A stretch of DNA of 64,000 nt from Anaerobacillus arseniciselenatis (GTDB lineage Bacteria > Bacillota > Bacilli > Bacillales > Anaerobacillaceae): the NCBI RefSeq assembly GCF_001865995.1, contig NZ_MLQQ01000042.1, positions 240,109-304,108 on the forward strand. Direction: 5' to 3'. The notes beneath the pieces were generated by a model that saw only the letters and a list, made by a program, of their open reading frames with translations, made no database searches and was not told where the DNA came from. Both the position numbers and the translations under genes were made by a program. Below, piece by piece: positions 27,550 through 37,245 of this stretch (positions are counted from its first letter, which is position 1; every line of letters starts with the position of its first letter).

Positions 27550-28416
27550 ATGGCTACATTCAAAGATTTCCGAAATAATATCAAGCCGAATTGGTGTCCA
27601 GGTTGTGGAGATTTCTCAGTGCAGGCTGCTATTCAGAGAGCATCAGCGAATGTTGGACTTGAGCCAGAAAACCTTGCAGTAGTTTCAGGAATTGGGTGTT
27701 CAGGTCGTATTTCAGGGTATATTAATTCATATGGGTTTCACAGTATACATGGTCGTTCGTTACCTATTGCTCAAGGAGTAAAAATGGCTAATCGTGACTT
27801 AACTGTTATTGCTTCAGGCGGAGATGGTGACGGTTTTGCGATCGGAATGGCTCATACAGTTCATGCAATTAGAAGAAACATCGATGTTACTTATATTGTT
27901 ATGGATAACCACATTTACGGTTTAACAAAAGGTCAAACTTCACCACGTAGTGCGGAAGGATTCAAGACGAAAAGTACACCGACAGGTTCTATTGAGTCTC
28001 AGATTAGTATTATGGAATTAGCAATCTCTTCTGGTGCTGGATTTGTTGCACAAAGCTTTTCAAGCGATTTAAAAGAGTTAACTTCTATTATTGAACAAGG
28101 AATTAACCATAAAGGGTTCTCGTTAATAAATGTCTTTAGCCCGTGTGTTACATTTAATAAAGTGAATACGTATGAGTGGTTTAAAGAAAACATTACGAAG
28201 CTAGATGCAATCGAAGGCTATGACCCAGCAAATCGCACGCAAGCTGTGAACACTTTAATGGATCATAACGGTTTAGTTACAGGCTTAATATACCAAAATA
28301 AAGAACGTCCATCTTATGAGCAGTTAGTAAATGGTTTCTCTGAAACTGGGCTAGTGAAGCAAAACATCTCGCTAGAAAAAGACACATTTGATGGATTATT
28401 AACTGAATTTATGTAA
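27550..28416 (+). CDS. 2-oxoacid:ferredoxin oxidoreductase, beta subunit
   Basis: The 288-residue thiamine-diphosphate-binding subunit. Cysteines expected to hold the [4Fe-4S] cluster lie in WCPGCGDF (residues 15-22) and FSPCVTFN (about 196-203); the GIGCSG segment near 48 adds a conserved cysteine. The TPP/Mg motif is GGDGDGFAIGMAHTVHAIRR (about 94-113), followed by MDNHIYGLTKGQTSPRS. The start ATG 27550 follows AAGGAG within the end of the alpha gene. Together the two genes form the two-subunit KorAB-type enzyme found at this locus in several Bacillaceae. Confidence 0.9.
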   Translation: MATFKDFRNNIKPNWCPGCGDFSVQAAIQRASANVGLEPENLAVVSGIGCSGRISGYINSYGFHSIHGRSLPIAQGVKMANRDLTVIASGGDGDGFAIGMAHTVHAIRRNIDVTYIVMDNHIYGLTKGQTSPRSAEGFKTKSTPTGSIESQISIMELAISSGAGFVAQSFSSDLKELTSIIEQGINHKGFSLINVFSPCVTFNKVNTYEWFKENITKLDAIEGYDPANRTQAVNTLMDHNGLVTGLIYQNKERPSYEQLVNGFSETGLVKQNISLEKDTFDGLLTEFM

Positions 28417-28433
28417 GTGTATATATCATTTAG

Positions 28434-28463
28434 AAAAGACGTTCTACGGAGCGTCTTTTTTTT
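28434..28463 (+). terminator. Terminator after the oxidoreductase operon
   Basis: The AAAAGACG and CGTCTTTT arms have a ten-base loop and are followed by a T run. Confidence 0.85.
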
Positions 28464-28688
28464 CTACTGCATTTTATAAGTTAGGTCGTGAGGAAGTAAA
28501 AGAAAAACTAAAATTTTGCTAGAAGTTGACGATAAGTTAAATTTTTCTGAAAAAATCCGAAAAGTTCTCTACAAAAACCCATATGTCTTTCTGGAGTGGA
28601 CAGTGCACTTTACTGAAAATTACTAAGGTGCTAAAATATTTGTAAATACAATGAAAGCGACTACTTTTACTCATAAGGAGTGTTCATC

Positions 28689-29729
28689 ATGAGGAGAAAA
28701 ATGAAGGCAATCGTGAAGCATGAACGCAATTTTGGAGCTAAATTAATGGAAGTCGTAATACCTGAAATAAAGGACGATGAAGTTCTTATTAAAGTAAAAG
28801 CAACATCAATTTGTGGTACAGATGTTCATATTTACACTTGGGATGAATGGTCACAAAGTAGAGTAAATCCCCCTTATGTTTTCGGACATGAATTTTCAGG
28901 GATTGTTGAAGAAGTTGGAAGTAATGTGACAAATGTAAATGTAGGTGATTACGTTTCAGCGGAAACACATATCGTATGTGGTCAATGCCCGCAATGCTTA
29001 TCAGGTAACGCACACATCTGCAAAAATACTGAAATTATTGGGGTTGATCGCGATGGTTGTTTTGCTGAATTCGTTGTGTTACCAGCAACGAATTTATGGA
29101 AAAACGATCCATCGATGCCTTTAGATGTTGCCTCTATCCAAGAGCCATTTGGAAATGCGGTCCACACTGTTTTAGCCCAAGGTGTCGCGGGGAAGTCAGT
29201 AGCTATTATTGGCTGCGGGCCTATCGGCTTAATGGCAGTAACGGTTGCTAAAGCTTGTGGTGCATCACATGTATTTGCGTTTGATTTAAATGACTACCGT
29301 CTTCGATTAGCGAAAGAGATGGGGGCGACCTCAGTAGTTAATTCAGAGCGTGAAAACCCTCTTAGTGTTGTCAATAGAATAACAGATGGCAATGGAGTCG
29401 ATGTCGTATGTGAAATGAGTGGTCACCCAATAGCCATGGATCAAGGCTTTAAAATGGTGACAAATGGTGGTGTTGTGTCAATTCTCAGTTTGCCAGTTCG
29501 TCCTGTAGAAATCGATGTTACCAATGACATTGTTTTTAAAGGAATTACCGTTCATGGTATTACTGGACGGAAAATGTATAAAACGTGGCAACAAGTTTCC
29601 GGCCTGTTAAAATCAACTGAAGTAAACTTAAAACCAATGATAACTCATCATTTAAAACTAGAAGAATTTGAAAAAGGCTTTGATTTAATGATAAAAGGAC
29701 AGTGCGGTAAAGTAGTTTTACACCCATAA
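28689..29729 (+). CDS. tdh: L-threonine 3-dehydrogenase
   Basis: Zinc medium-chain dehydrogenase oxidising threonine to 2-amino-3-ketobutyrate. It carries the catalytic zinc motif SICGTDVHIYTWDEWSQ, GHEFSGIVEEVG, the four structural-zinc cysteines in CGQCPQCLSGNAHICKN, the nucleotide motif GCGPIGLMA, and EPFGNAVHT. The WDEWSQ signature and overall match favour TDH over other sorbitol-type enzymes. Starts are possible at ATG 28689 (AAGGAG eight bases upstream) or ATG 28701 (GAGGAG upstream, giving MKAIVKHE); I annotate the longer. The usual partner kbl, which follows tdh in B. subtilis, is absent. A weak cre-like sequence lies at about 28651-28664. Confidence 0.88.
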   Translation: MRRKMKAIVKHERNFGAKLMEVVIPEIKDDEVLIKVKATSICGTDVHIYTWDEWSQSRVNPPYVFGHEFSGIVEEVGSNVTNVNVGDYVSAETHIVCGQCPQCLSGNAHICKNTEIIGVDRDGCFAEFVVLPATNLWKNDPSMPLDVASIQEPFGNAVHTVLAQGVAGKSVAIIGCGPIGLMAVTVAKACGASHVFAFDLNDYRLRLAKEMGATSVVNSERENPLSVVNRITDGNGVDVVCEMSGHPIAMDQGFKMVTNGGVVSILSLPVRPVEIDVTNDIVFKGITVHGITGRKMYKTWQQVSGLLKSTEVNLKPMITHHLKLEEFEKGFDLMIKGQCGKVVLHP

Positions 29730-29772
29730 CTTCTTTTTTGATTAAGGTATAATTTAATTTGTATTATATGTG

Positions 29773-29799
29773 AAGAGGGGACTAGACTCCTCTTTTTTT
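29773..29799 (+). terminator. Terminator after tdh
   Basis: AAGAGGGG and CTCCTCTT arms are followed by TTTTTT. Confidence 0.75.
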
Positions 29800-29804
29800 G
29801 TTGG

Positions 29805-30032
29805 TTAGTGGAAGTTGGAAGAAACACACCGAACTTTTACATTCTAGATGTGACGATGTTCGTTATGACGGTTTGTATGAAAAAACGCGGGTGCTTTTGC
29901 GAACGAACGTCTGAGATTCGTTAGAAGGTCATGGTGAAGTGAGGGAAAGCACCCGCCTTTTCCATATTAGATGTAACGAAATATCTGCGATCAGAGTTTT
30001 GTATGAAAAAAGGCGGTGATTTCGCTACGAGC
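29805..30032 (+). repeat. Family B hairpin element (B4)
   Basis: The perfect 11-base arms GCGGGTGCTTT (29887-29897) and AAAGCACCCGC (29946-29956) are flanked by TGACGA-TGT-TCGTTA (29851-29865) on the left and by GTAACGAAATATCTGCGATC on the right. GTTTGTATGAAAAA and GTTTTGTATGAAAAA boxes follow the palindromes on both sides. It occupies most of the 29730-30129 gap. Confidence 0.75.
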
Positions 30033-30129
30033 TTATGTGCCTAATCTTCTTACTATTGAGTTTATACCACTAAGCCGTTATACTAGAGTATTGTATTGCA
30101 ATTTAATTTAAAGCAAAGGAGAATGTGCG

Positions 30130-31674
30130 ATGAATGAACAACAAAAAAAGAAAATGACGATAAATCTGGATCTTTCTTCTGCGGACAAAAAATCCGGCCA
30201 GAAAAAAGATTACGGACAATACTTCCAAACTACATTTACACAGCCTAGTTTAAAAGAGGCTAAACGCCGTGGGAAAGAGGATGTAAAAGTCCATTATGAT
30301 TTTGATATCCCAGAAGAAATGCGTTCAATCGGGAAAGGAAGAAAATTCCTTGTGCGTACGTATGGCTGTCAAATGAATGAACATGATTCAGAAAATATGG
30401 CTGGTATTTTGTTAGAAATGGGCTTTGAACCAACAGGTGAAACAGAAGATGCAGACGTGATCTTATTAAATACGTGTGCGATCCGTGAAAATGCGGAAAA
30501 CAAAGTGTTTGGTGAAATTGGTAACTTAAAGCCTTTGAAAAGAGAAAAGCCAGGCTTAGTGATCGGTGTATGTGGCTGTATGTCTCAAGAAGAATCGGTC
30601 GTTAATAAAATTTTACAAAAACATCAGCATGTAGACCTTATTTTTGGAACACACAATATTCACCGCCTTCCGCATTTAATTAAAGATGCGATCTTTAATA
30701 AAGAAATGGTCATCGAAGTTTGGTCAAAAGAAGGCGATATTATTGAAAATATGCCTCGCGCTCGTCGTGGACAACTACAAGGTTGGGTCAATATTATGTA
30801 TGGCTGTGATAAGTTTTGTACTTATTGTATTGTTCCATATACAAGAGGAAAAGAAAGAAGTCGACAACCAGAGGATATTATTGCCGAAGTTCGTGAGTTA
30901 GCACGTTTAGGTTATAAAGAAATAACTTTATTAGGACAAAACGTCAATGCTTATGGGAAAGACTTTGAGGAAATGAATTACGGTCTTGGTGATTTAATGG
31001 ATGAAATTCGTAAAATAGATATCCCACGGGTACGTTTTACGACGAGTCACCCGCGTGATTTTGATGATCACTTAATTGAAGTTCTTGCTAAAGGTGGGAA
31101 TTTAGTAGAGCATATCCATTTACCTGTTCAGAGTGGTAATACTGAGATGCTAAAAATAATGGCAAGGAAGTATACGAGAGAACAGTATGTGGAATTAGCC
31201 AATAAAATTAAAGAAAGAATTCCTAATTCAACGCTTACAACAGATATTATTGTTGGCTTCCCAAACGAAACAGAAGAGCAATTTGAAGATACGCTTTCGC
31301 TTATTAAGGAAATGGATTACGATAGTGCCTATACGTATATTTACTCTCCTAGAGAAGGAACTCCGGCAGCGAAAATGGAAGATAACGTTCCTTTAGATGT
31401 GAAGCGTGCTCGCTTACAACGTTTAAATGCAGTCATTAATGAAACCTCTGCTCGTAAAAATAAACAACTTGAAGGACAAATTGTAGAAGTTCTTGTTGAA
31501 GGTGAGAGTAAGAAAAATCCAGATATTTTATCAGGAAGAACGAGAACGAATAAACTTGTAAACTTTAGCGGATCTAAATCTGTGATTGGCGAGATTGTTT
31601 ATGTTAAAATAACAGAAGCAAAAACGTGGTCACTTGATGGTCACATAGTTGAAGAGGCAGAGGTGAGGTCTTAA
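30130..31674 (+). CDS. miaB: tRNA-2-methylthio-N6-dimethylallyladenosine synthase
   Basis: Radical-SAM methylthiotransferase modifying A37 of tRNAs. The 514 residues carry the N-terminal UPF0004 domain with cysteines in [21 protein letters not shown] and GVCGCMSQ, the radical-SAM motif [16 protein letters not shown], and a C-terminal TRAM domain (about 440-505). An N-terminal extension of about 65 residues is typical of Bacillus MiaB. The start ATG 30130 follows AAAGGAG. The stop overlaps the ricA start by one base. It acts on the substrate made by MiaA (40056-40982). Confidence 0.95.
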   Translation: MNEQQKKKMTINLDLSSADKKSGQKKDYGQYFQTTFTQPSLKEAKRRGKEDVKVHYDFDIPEEMRSIGKGRKFLVRTYGCQMNEHDSENMAGILLEMGFEPTGETEDADVILLNTCAIRENAENKVFGEIGNLKPLKREKPGLVIGVCGCMSQEESVVNKILQKHQHVDLIFGTHNIHRLPHLIKDAIFNKEMVIEVWSKEGDIIENMPRARRGQLQGWVNIMYGCDKFCTYCIVPYTRGKERSRQPEDIIAEVRELARLGYKEITLLGQNVNAYGKDFEEMNYGLGDLMDEIRKIDIPRVRFTTSHPRDFDDHLIEVLAKGGNLVEHIHLPVQSGNTEMLKIMARKYTREQYVELANKIKERIPNSTLTTDIIVGFPNETEEQFEDTLSLIKEMDYDSAYTYIYSPREGTPAAKMEDNVPLDVKRARLQRLNAVINETSARKNKQLEGQIVEVLVEGESKKNPDILSGRTRTNKLVNFSGSKSVIGEIVYVKITEAKTWSLDGHIVEEAEVRS

Positions 31675-32093
31675 TGGATAAAACGTATACAAAAGACGAG
31701 ATTGTTTTAAAAGCAAAAGAAATTGCACAAATGATTTCAGAAACAGAAGAAGTCGATTTTTTTAAAAAAGCAGAATTACAAGTAAATGACCATCCACAAG
31801 TACAACAGTTAATTAGCCAAATAAAGAGAATGCAAAAGGAAGCTGTAAACCTTCAACATTACGGGAAAACAGAAGCTTTAAAAAAAGCAGAAGAAAAAAT
31901 TGACTCTTTACAAGACGAGCTGGATCAAATTCCACTTGTGAAAGAATTTAAGCAATCACAAATGGATGTTAATGGAATGTTGCAGCTCGTAGCGAGTACG
32001 ATATCAAATACGGTAACCGATGAAATCATTAAGTCAACAGGTGGCGACGTCCTAAAAGGAACGACAACAAAAAAAGATTGTGGCAGTAAATGA
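31674..32093 (+). CDS. ricA: RicA (YmcA) regulator of RNA processing
   Basis: The 139-residue YlbF/YmcA family alpha-helical protein (about 45-95 coiled coil) partners with YlbF and YaaT to direct RNase Y and support biofilm formation and sporulation. The C-terminal tail KKDCGSK keeps a cysteine of the type that helps hold the Fe-S cluster in the Ric complex. Start ATG 31674 overlaps the miaB stop. Its stop codon TGA (32091-32093) is also the first three bases of a family A element (TGAATTT), so the end of the gene abuts the repeat exactly. Confidence 0.88.
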   Translation: MDKTYTKDEIVLKAKEIAQMISETEEVDFFKKAELQVNDHPQVQQLISQIKRMQKEAVNLQHYGKTEALKKAEEKIDSLQDELDQIPLVKEFKQSQMDVNGMLQLVASTISNTVTDEIIKSTGGDVLKGTTTKKDCGSK

Positions 32094-32207
32094 ATTTGAT
32101 AATTACCTAAAATGAGCCCATATCAAACTATATGTAGTTGCGAGCGAATTTACGCAACTACATAATAGATACTTAATGGCGATAATATTTTTTTATGAAA
32201 TTCATTA
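32091..32207 (+). repeat. Family A dispersed element (A5)
   Basis: It starts TGAATTTGATAATTA at the ricA stop and ends TTATGAAATTCATTA. The inner arms TATGTAGTTGCG and CGCAACTACATA are perfect; the middle arms are GCCCAT/ATGGC with a bulge. Confidence 0.8.
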
Positions 32208-32274
32208 AAATGTGATGATCGATAAATAATAAAAATTCTAGCTTTGCACTATTTAATTAGTGTTAAAGTTAGAT

Positions 32275-32420
32275 TTTTTTTGTATGAAAAAAGGCGGATA
32301 CTTTCGTGAACGAGCCTCTGATATTCGTAAGAAGGTCACTGCGAAGTGAGGGAAAGTGTCCGCCTTTTCATATTAGATGTTGGCGGAATATCCTCCATGA
32401 AGGTTTTGTATGAAAAATTA
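32275..32420 (+). repeat. Family B hairpin element (B5), best-paired copy
   Basis: The arms AAAAGGCGGATACTTTC (32289-32305) and GAAAGTGTCCGCCTTTT (32352-32368) pair at all 17 positions with one G-U. The right module GGCGGAATATCCTCC and CATGAAGGTTTTGTATGAAAAA follow. The left palindrome is missing, and TTTTTTTTGTATGAAAAA directly precedes the arm. Confidence 0.8.
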
Positions 32421-32603
32421 AAATTTCACGTACCGTACTAAAAATATATTTTCATTTTTTATCATTAAATCTGCGAGTCTCCCATATATATAAATGAAAA
32501 AGCAAATGAAATTAGCACAACTACGAATGTTTTCACATATGCTTTAATATCATGTATTAAGGAAGTCATCGTACGTTTTTTTTTCATTAAACCAAATAGT
32601 TAG

Positions 32604-32632
32604 CACAATAGTCATTTGTCCTGCATAGGATG
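32604..32632 (+). promoter_or_regulatory. Candidate sigma-K promoter for cotE
   Basis: CACA (32604-32607), a 16-base spacer and CATAGGATG (32624-32632) resemble the sigma-K pattern MACM-N16-CATANNNTA. cotE has a sigma-K promoter in B. subtilis. The remaining 32420-32600 sequence shows nothing that I can assign. Confidence 0.4.
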
Positions 32633-32716
32633 GAAGTGAAGACTGTTTGGGGAGGCTGACTAAAAAACGGTCTGCTTCACGGAGTACAACCAATTGTTTG
32701 AGGAGGGTAAAAACAT

Positions 32717-33289
32717 ATGTCACAAACAGAAAACGATTTAAATTACAGAGAGATTTTTGCAAAAGCCGTTTGTGGAAAAGGGAGAAAATTCTCACAAGCT
32801 AGTCATACGATCCGCCCTTCCCATAAGCCGTCAAGTATTTTAGGTTGCTGGATTATCAACCATAAGTACGAAGCGGAAAAAAAGGGAGATTGTATCGAAG
32901 TTCGTGGAAGTTACGATATTAACACTTGGTTCTCTTACAGTAACAACACAAAAACAGAAGTTGCAACCGAGACTGTTACTTATACAGATGTAGTTCCACT
33001 TACAATTCAAGACAAAAATGTGTTATCTGAGGATTTAGAAGTCATCGCAAGAGCTATTCAACAACCAAACACACTAGAAGCAACGATCGCTCCGAACGGA
33101 ACAAGTTTCATCGTTCAAGTAGAGCGAGAGTTTTTAGTCGAAGTTATTGGAGAAACGAAGGTTTGTGTTTATGTAAATCCAGATGGCGTTTCAGATGAGC
33201 TAGATGCAAAAACCTGGGATTATGACGTAGAAGATGAAGAATTTGAAGACTTAGATCCTAACTTCCTAGCTGGTGAATTAGAAGAATAA
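32717..33289 (+). CDS. cotE: Outer spore coat morphogenetic protein CotE
   Basis: Directs assembly of the outer coat around the forespore. The 190-residue protein matches CotE in length and sequence ([54 protein letters not shown]), with an acidic C-terminus ([21 protein letters not shown]) involved in coat-protein interactions. The start ATG 32717 follows GAGGAGG. Position between ricA and mutS is conserved. Confidence 0.97.
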   Translation: MSQTENDLNYREIFAKAVCGKGRKFSQASHTIRPSHKPSSILGCWIINHKYEAEKKGDCIEVRGSYDINTWFSYSNNTKTEVATETVTYTDVVPLTIQDKNVLSEDLEVIARAIQQPNTLEATIAPNGTSFIVQVEREFLVEVIGETKVCVYVNPDGVSDELDAKTWDYDVEDEEFEDLDPNFLAGELEE

Positions 33290-33300
33290 TAAGAATGGGA

Positions 33301-33331
33301 GGAAGAAGTTTACTTCTTCCTATTTTTTTTA
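33301..33331 (+). terminator. Terminator after cotE
   Basis: The perfect arms GGAAGAAGT and ACTTCTTCC are followed by TATTTTTTTT. Confidence 0.92.
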
Positions 33332-33360
33332 TACAAAACCACTAGAAGGAGGTGAGTGGG

Positions 33361-34533
33361 ATGAAACTTTCTAATGAAATAAAGAATTTTCACGAACGAA
33401 TTAATTATCAATTAAAACCGTTACCGATTTCTGTATTGAAAAGCCATAAAATAAATGTAGGCTCACTGAAAAATGCGAAGAAAACGCAATTAAAAATAAG
33501 AGCGTTTCATTTTACGCTATTGTCAATAGAACGGTGTGTAGATTCTTCAGCAATGGTATTCAATCAACCATTTAAATGGAAAAAAATCGGTGGTGAAAGG
33601 TTATATTATGAAAAAGAATTAACAGAATTTGCTTTGCAATGTTTGTACTTAATGCATATCCCGTTAGGAGAGTGTGTTGTACAACGGACAGGGAAAAAAG
33701 AAATGATCGTAATAAAAATACGTCCTATTGAAGTAACCGAATTAACAGCTGAAGAACAAGAGGTTATTTTCCGAAAGGTAAGGAGAGAAAAAGAAAAACA
33801 AGTTACTTTTGGGGCGGACCTAGAACTTATGATCCGAAATAAAAAAACTAAAAAATATGTAGATGGAGGGGCGATCAAAAATAAACAAATTGGATTTGAT
33901 GATGCCATTGCCCTTAATAACCTTCGAGTGTATCACCCAATATTTGAAGTTAGGCCAGATCCCTCTGTACATATCCCTCAGTTACATAAAAACTTAAACG
34001 GTTTATACTCTACAGTATTAAAAGAAACATCTAAGTACCAGTACGAAACAGTAGTAGATGCTAATCCAAAACAGAGGTTTTTCCTAGGAGGACATCTTCA
34101 TTTCGGAAACGTACCATTTACGTTCCAAGATGTTGTATCATTAGATACGTTTTTAGCGATCCCGCTTTCCTTAATTGAGCGTAAACCATCACTACAAAGA
34201 CGTTCTCATTATGGAAGATTAGGGTCAGTACGAGCGAACCCTTATGATGGATTTGAATATAGAGTATTATCTACATGGTTTTCCCTCATTCCGAACGCCC
34301 TCCCGATTTTACAATGGATTGAGTTTATTATAAATAATACTCATAAAATAAATATTACGAAATTGAAGCAAAAGGAAATCTATAACTATTACAACAATGA
34401 AAAAAGTGAGATTTCAATAGATGATTGGGCTAGAGAGAATAAGGATTCTTTTCAAGATGTAAACGGATCTTCTTTATTTATTGACTATATCGATTGCTTG
34501 AAAAAACTGAAGGGATACTGTCGAGATTTGTAG
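33361..34533 (+). CDS. Predicted COOH-NH2 ligase (glutamine-synthetase-fold amidoligase type 2)
   Basis: A 390-residue protein. Motifs of a glutamine-synthetase-like amidoligase are visible: FGADLELM (acidic metal ligands D153, E155), FEVRPDPS (about 195-202), GGHLHFGN (243-250), and HYGRLGSVRANPYDGFEYR (about 283-301). This fits the putative amidoligase family (COOH-NH2 ligase type 2) described in Firmicutes and phages, thought to form amide bonds on peptides or proteins. The N-terminal 140 residues match nothing that I know. The start ATG 33361 follows AAGGAGG. Lying between cotE and mutS, a role in spore-coat modification is an inference only. Confidence 0.65.
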   Translation: MKLSNEIKNFHERINYQLKPLPISVLKSHKINVGSLKNAKKTQLKIRAFHFTLLSIERCVDSSAMVFNQPFKWKKIGGERLYYEKELTEFALQCLYLMHIPLGECVVQRTGKKEMIVIKIRPIEVTELTAEEQEVIFRKVRREKEKQVTFGADLELMIRNKKTKKYVDGGAIKNKQIGFDDAIALNNLRVYHPIFEVRPDPSVHIPQLHKNLNGLYSTVLKETSKYQYETVVDANPKQRFFLGGHLHFGNVPFTFQDVVSLDTFLAIPLSLIERKPSLQRRSHYGRLGSVRANPYDGFEYRVLSTWFSLIPNALPILQWIEFIINNTHKINITKLKQKEIYNYYNNEKSEISIDDWARENKDSFQDVNGSSLFIDYIDCLKKLKGYCRDL

Positions 34534-34585
34534 TTAATATGTTATACTTATTATTGATGAAAACAAATACTTGGGGGAACATTGT

Positions 34586-37189
34586 ATGGCAGAACATACG
34601 CCTATGATAAAACAATACTTAACAATTAAGGCACAATATAAAGATGCCTTTTTATTTTTTCGTTTAGGAGATTTTTATGAACTGTTTTTTGATGATGCGA
34701 AAAAAGCATCTCAAGAACTCGAAATTACGTTAACAAGTCGAGGAACCGGTGCAGAAAAGGAACGCATTCCGATGTGTGGGGTTCCATATCACTCGGCTGA
34801 AGCATACATTCAACAATTAATTGAAAAAGGCTATAAAGTTGCGATCTGTGAACAAACAGAAGACCCGCGTCAAGCGAAAGGGGTCGTTAAGCGAGAGGTA
34901 GTTAAATTAATAACACCAGGAACAGTGATGGAAGGTAAAGTAATTCAAGAAAAGGAGAATAACTTTATTGCTTCGGTGACTGACTTTTCTGATGAAACAT
35001 ACGGTTTTGCGATGACTGATTTAACGACAGGGCAAAGTTATGTCACAGTTTTACAAGATAGTTGGCAGGAAGTTATTAATGAGGTAGCAACAACAGGTGC
35101 TAAAGAAGTAATTTTTGCACCTAACATTTTAGAAGAGAAATTAACGCAAATGACACAACAGTTACAAGTCACTGTTTCATACGAAGAATCGGTTGAACCA
35201 CCTGAAGGCTTACTTAACTTATGTAATGACCTAGGTCAACAAAAGTTGATTGTTACGTTTGGGCGTCTATGTGCCTATTTAGTACGTACTCAAAAACGTT
35301 CTTTGGACCATTTGCAGCCTGTCGTTTACTATTCACCTACTGACTTTATGAGAATTGATCTTCATTCAAAACGAAACCTCGAGTTAGTAGAAACAATTCG
35401 TGAGAAGAAAAAGAAAGGCTCGCTTCTTTGGTTACTTGATAAAACAGTAACGGCAATGGGAGGAAGGCTTTTAAAGTATTGGCTCGAGCGCCCGTTATTA
35501 AATCAAGGAAAAATTGAAAATAGATTAAGTATGGTAGAAACGTTAATTGATGAATATTTCGGAAGAGAAGAGCTCCGCGAACTTTTAAAAGAAGTGTATG
35601 ATTTAGAAAGACTTGCTGGAAAAGTAGCTTACGGGAATGTTAATGCGCGTGAGCTAGTACAGTTGAGACGTTCATTACAACAAATTCCGAATATCATTAC
35701 TACTGTACAAAACTTAAATAATCGTTATGGTGATACACTAGTAAATGATATTGACACTTGTGAAGACTTATTATTGATGTTAGAAAGTTCGTTAAAAGAA
35801 AACCCACCAATCTCTATTAAAGATGGAGGAATTATTTCTGACGGTTATAATGAACAGTTAGATCAATACAGAGATGCGAGTAGAAATGGAAAGAGTTGGC
35901 TTGCTCAACTAGAGCAGAAGGAAAGGGAAGCAACAGGCATTAGGTCGTTAAAAGTAGGATATAACAAAGTATTCGGTTATTACATTGAAGTAACGAGAGC
36001 GAACTTAGTTCACCTTGAAGAAGGGCGCTATGAACGAAAACAAACACTCTCAAATGCTGAACGATTTATTACCCCTGAGCTTAAAGAAAAAGAAGCACTT
36101 ATATTAGAGGCAGAAGATAAAATCGAACAGCTAGAATATGATCTGTTTATACAGATACGTGAAAACGTAAAAGGGTATATTGCTAAGCTTCAAGACGTCG
36201 CCCAAAAAATTAGCGAGCTCGATGTGTTGCAAAGTTTTGCGTTAGTTAGTGAAGAAAACCGTTATACGAAACCGAAGTTCAATGACGAGCGCCATATTTC
36301 AATCGCTGAAGGTCGACATCCTGTGGTGGAAAAAGTGCTTAGTTCAGGAGAATATGTCGCTAACGATGTGATTATGAATGAAGAGCGAGAAATATTACTC
36401 ATTACGGGACCAAACATGGCCGGTAAAAGCACATATATGCGCCAATTAGCTTTGATTTCTGTGCTGGCACAAGTAGGTTGCTATGTTCCAGCCAATTCAG
36501 TAGATTTACCGATTTTTGATCAAATTTTTACGAGAATCGGTGCAGCTGATGACTTAGCAAGTGGTCAAAGTACATTTATGGTAGAAATGTTAGAAACGAA
36601 AAATGCGATCGCAAAAGCGACAGAAAGAAGTTTAATATTGTTAGATGAGATTGGCCGAGGTACGTCTACGTATGATGGAATGGCACTGGCGCAAGCGATC
36701 GTCGAATATATTCATCATGAGATTAGTGCGAAAACGTTATTTTCTACACACTATCACGAATTGACAGCACTTGAACAAGAACTTCCCGCGCTAAAAAATG
36801 TTCATGTAAGTGCTGTTGAAGAGGATGGGAAAGTCGTATTTTTACACAAAGTTGTTGATGGACAAGCTGACAAAAGTTACGGGATCCATGTTGCCCAACT
36901 AGCTAATTTACCAGAGCAAGTGATTTCTCGCGCCAAAACGATATTAACAACTTTAGAAAATCAGCCAGTGACTGAAAAAGAAAGAACTGTCGTAGCTAAT
37001 GAAGCGCCAGTACAATTAAATCTATTTAACGAAACGATAGAGAGTAAGCAAAAGAAACAAACAGGTTCAAACTTATCTGACCATGAGCAGAAAGTAGTTT
37101 CTTCCTTGAAAAAGTTAGATATATTAAACATTACACCGATTGAAGCAATTCAAAAACTTAATGAACTACAGAAAAAACTTAAAGAATAG
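34586..37189 (+). CDS. mutS: DNA mismatch repair protein MutS
   Basis: The 867-residue mismatch sensor. N-terminal [28 protein letters not shown] contains the mismatch-stacking FYE. Walker A is [13 protein letters not shown], then [22 protein letters not shown] and the STHYHELT helix-turn motif, with a C-terminal clamp-interaction tail beginning near QLNLF. ATG 34586 (MAEHTPMI) after TTGGGGG is the natural start. It is followed by mutL 56 bases downstream, an operon in Bacillus. Confidence 0.97.
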   Translation: MAEHTPMIKQYLTIKAQYKDAFLFFRLGDFYELFFDDAKKASQELEITLTSRGTGAEKERIPMCGVPYHSAEAYIQQLIEKGYKVAICEQTEDPRQAKGVVKREVVKLITPGTVMEGKVIQEKENNFIASVTDFSDETYGFAMTDLTTGQSYVTVLQDSWQEVINEVATTGAKEVIFAPNILEEKLTQMTQQLQVTVSYEESVEPPEGLLNLCNDLGQQKLIVTFGRLCAYLVRTQKRSLDHLQPVVYYSPTDFMRIDLHSKRNLELVETIREKKKKGSLLWLLDKTVTAMGGRLLKYWLERPLLNQGKIENRLSMVETLIDEYFGREELRELLKEVYDLERLAGKVAYGNVNARELVQLRRSLQQIPNIITTVQNLNNRYGDTLVNDIDTCEDLLLMLESSLKENPPISIKDGGIISDGYNEQLDQYRDASRNGKSWLAQLEQKEREATGIRSLKVGYNKVFGYYIEVTRANLVHLEEGRYERKQTLSNAERFITPELKEKEALILEAEDKIEQLEYDLFIQIRENVKGYIAKLQDVAQKISELDVLQSFALVSEENRYTKPKFNDERHISIAEGRHPVVEKVLSSGEYVANDVIMNEEREILLITGPNMAGKSTYMRQLALISVLAQVGCYVPANSVDLPIFDQIFTRIGAADDLASGQSTFMVEMLETKNAIAKATERSLILLDEIGRGTSTYDGMALAQAIVEYIHHEISAKTLFSTHYHELTALEQELPALKNVHVSAVEEDGKVVFLHKVVDGQADKSYGIHVAQLANLPEQVISRAKTILTTLENQPVTEKERTVVANEAPVQLNLFNETIESKQKKQTGSNLSDHEQKVVSSLKKLDILNITPIEAIQKLNELQKKLKE

Positions 37190-37245
37190 GCAGAGGAGAA
37201 GGTAAGCATGTTGCTTGTGCTTTTCCAAAAAAGAAGGTGATAGTT

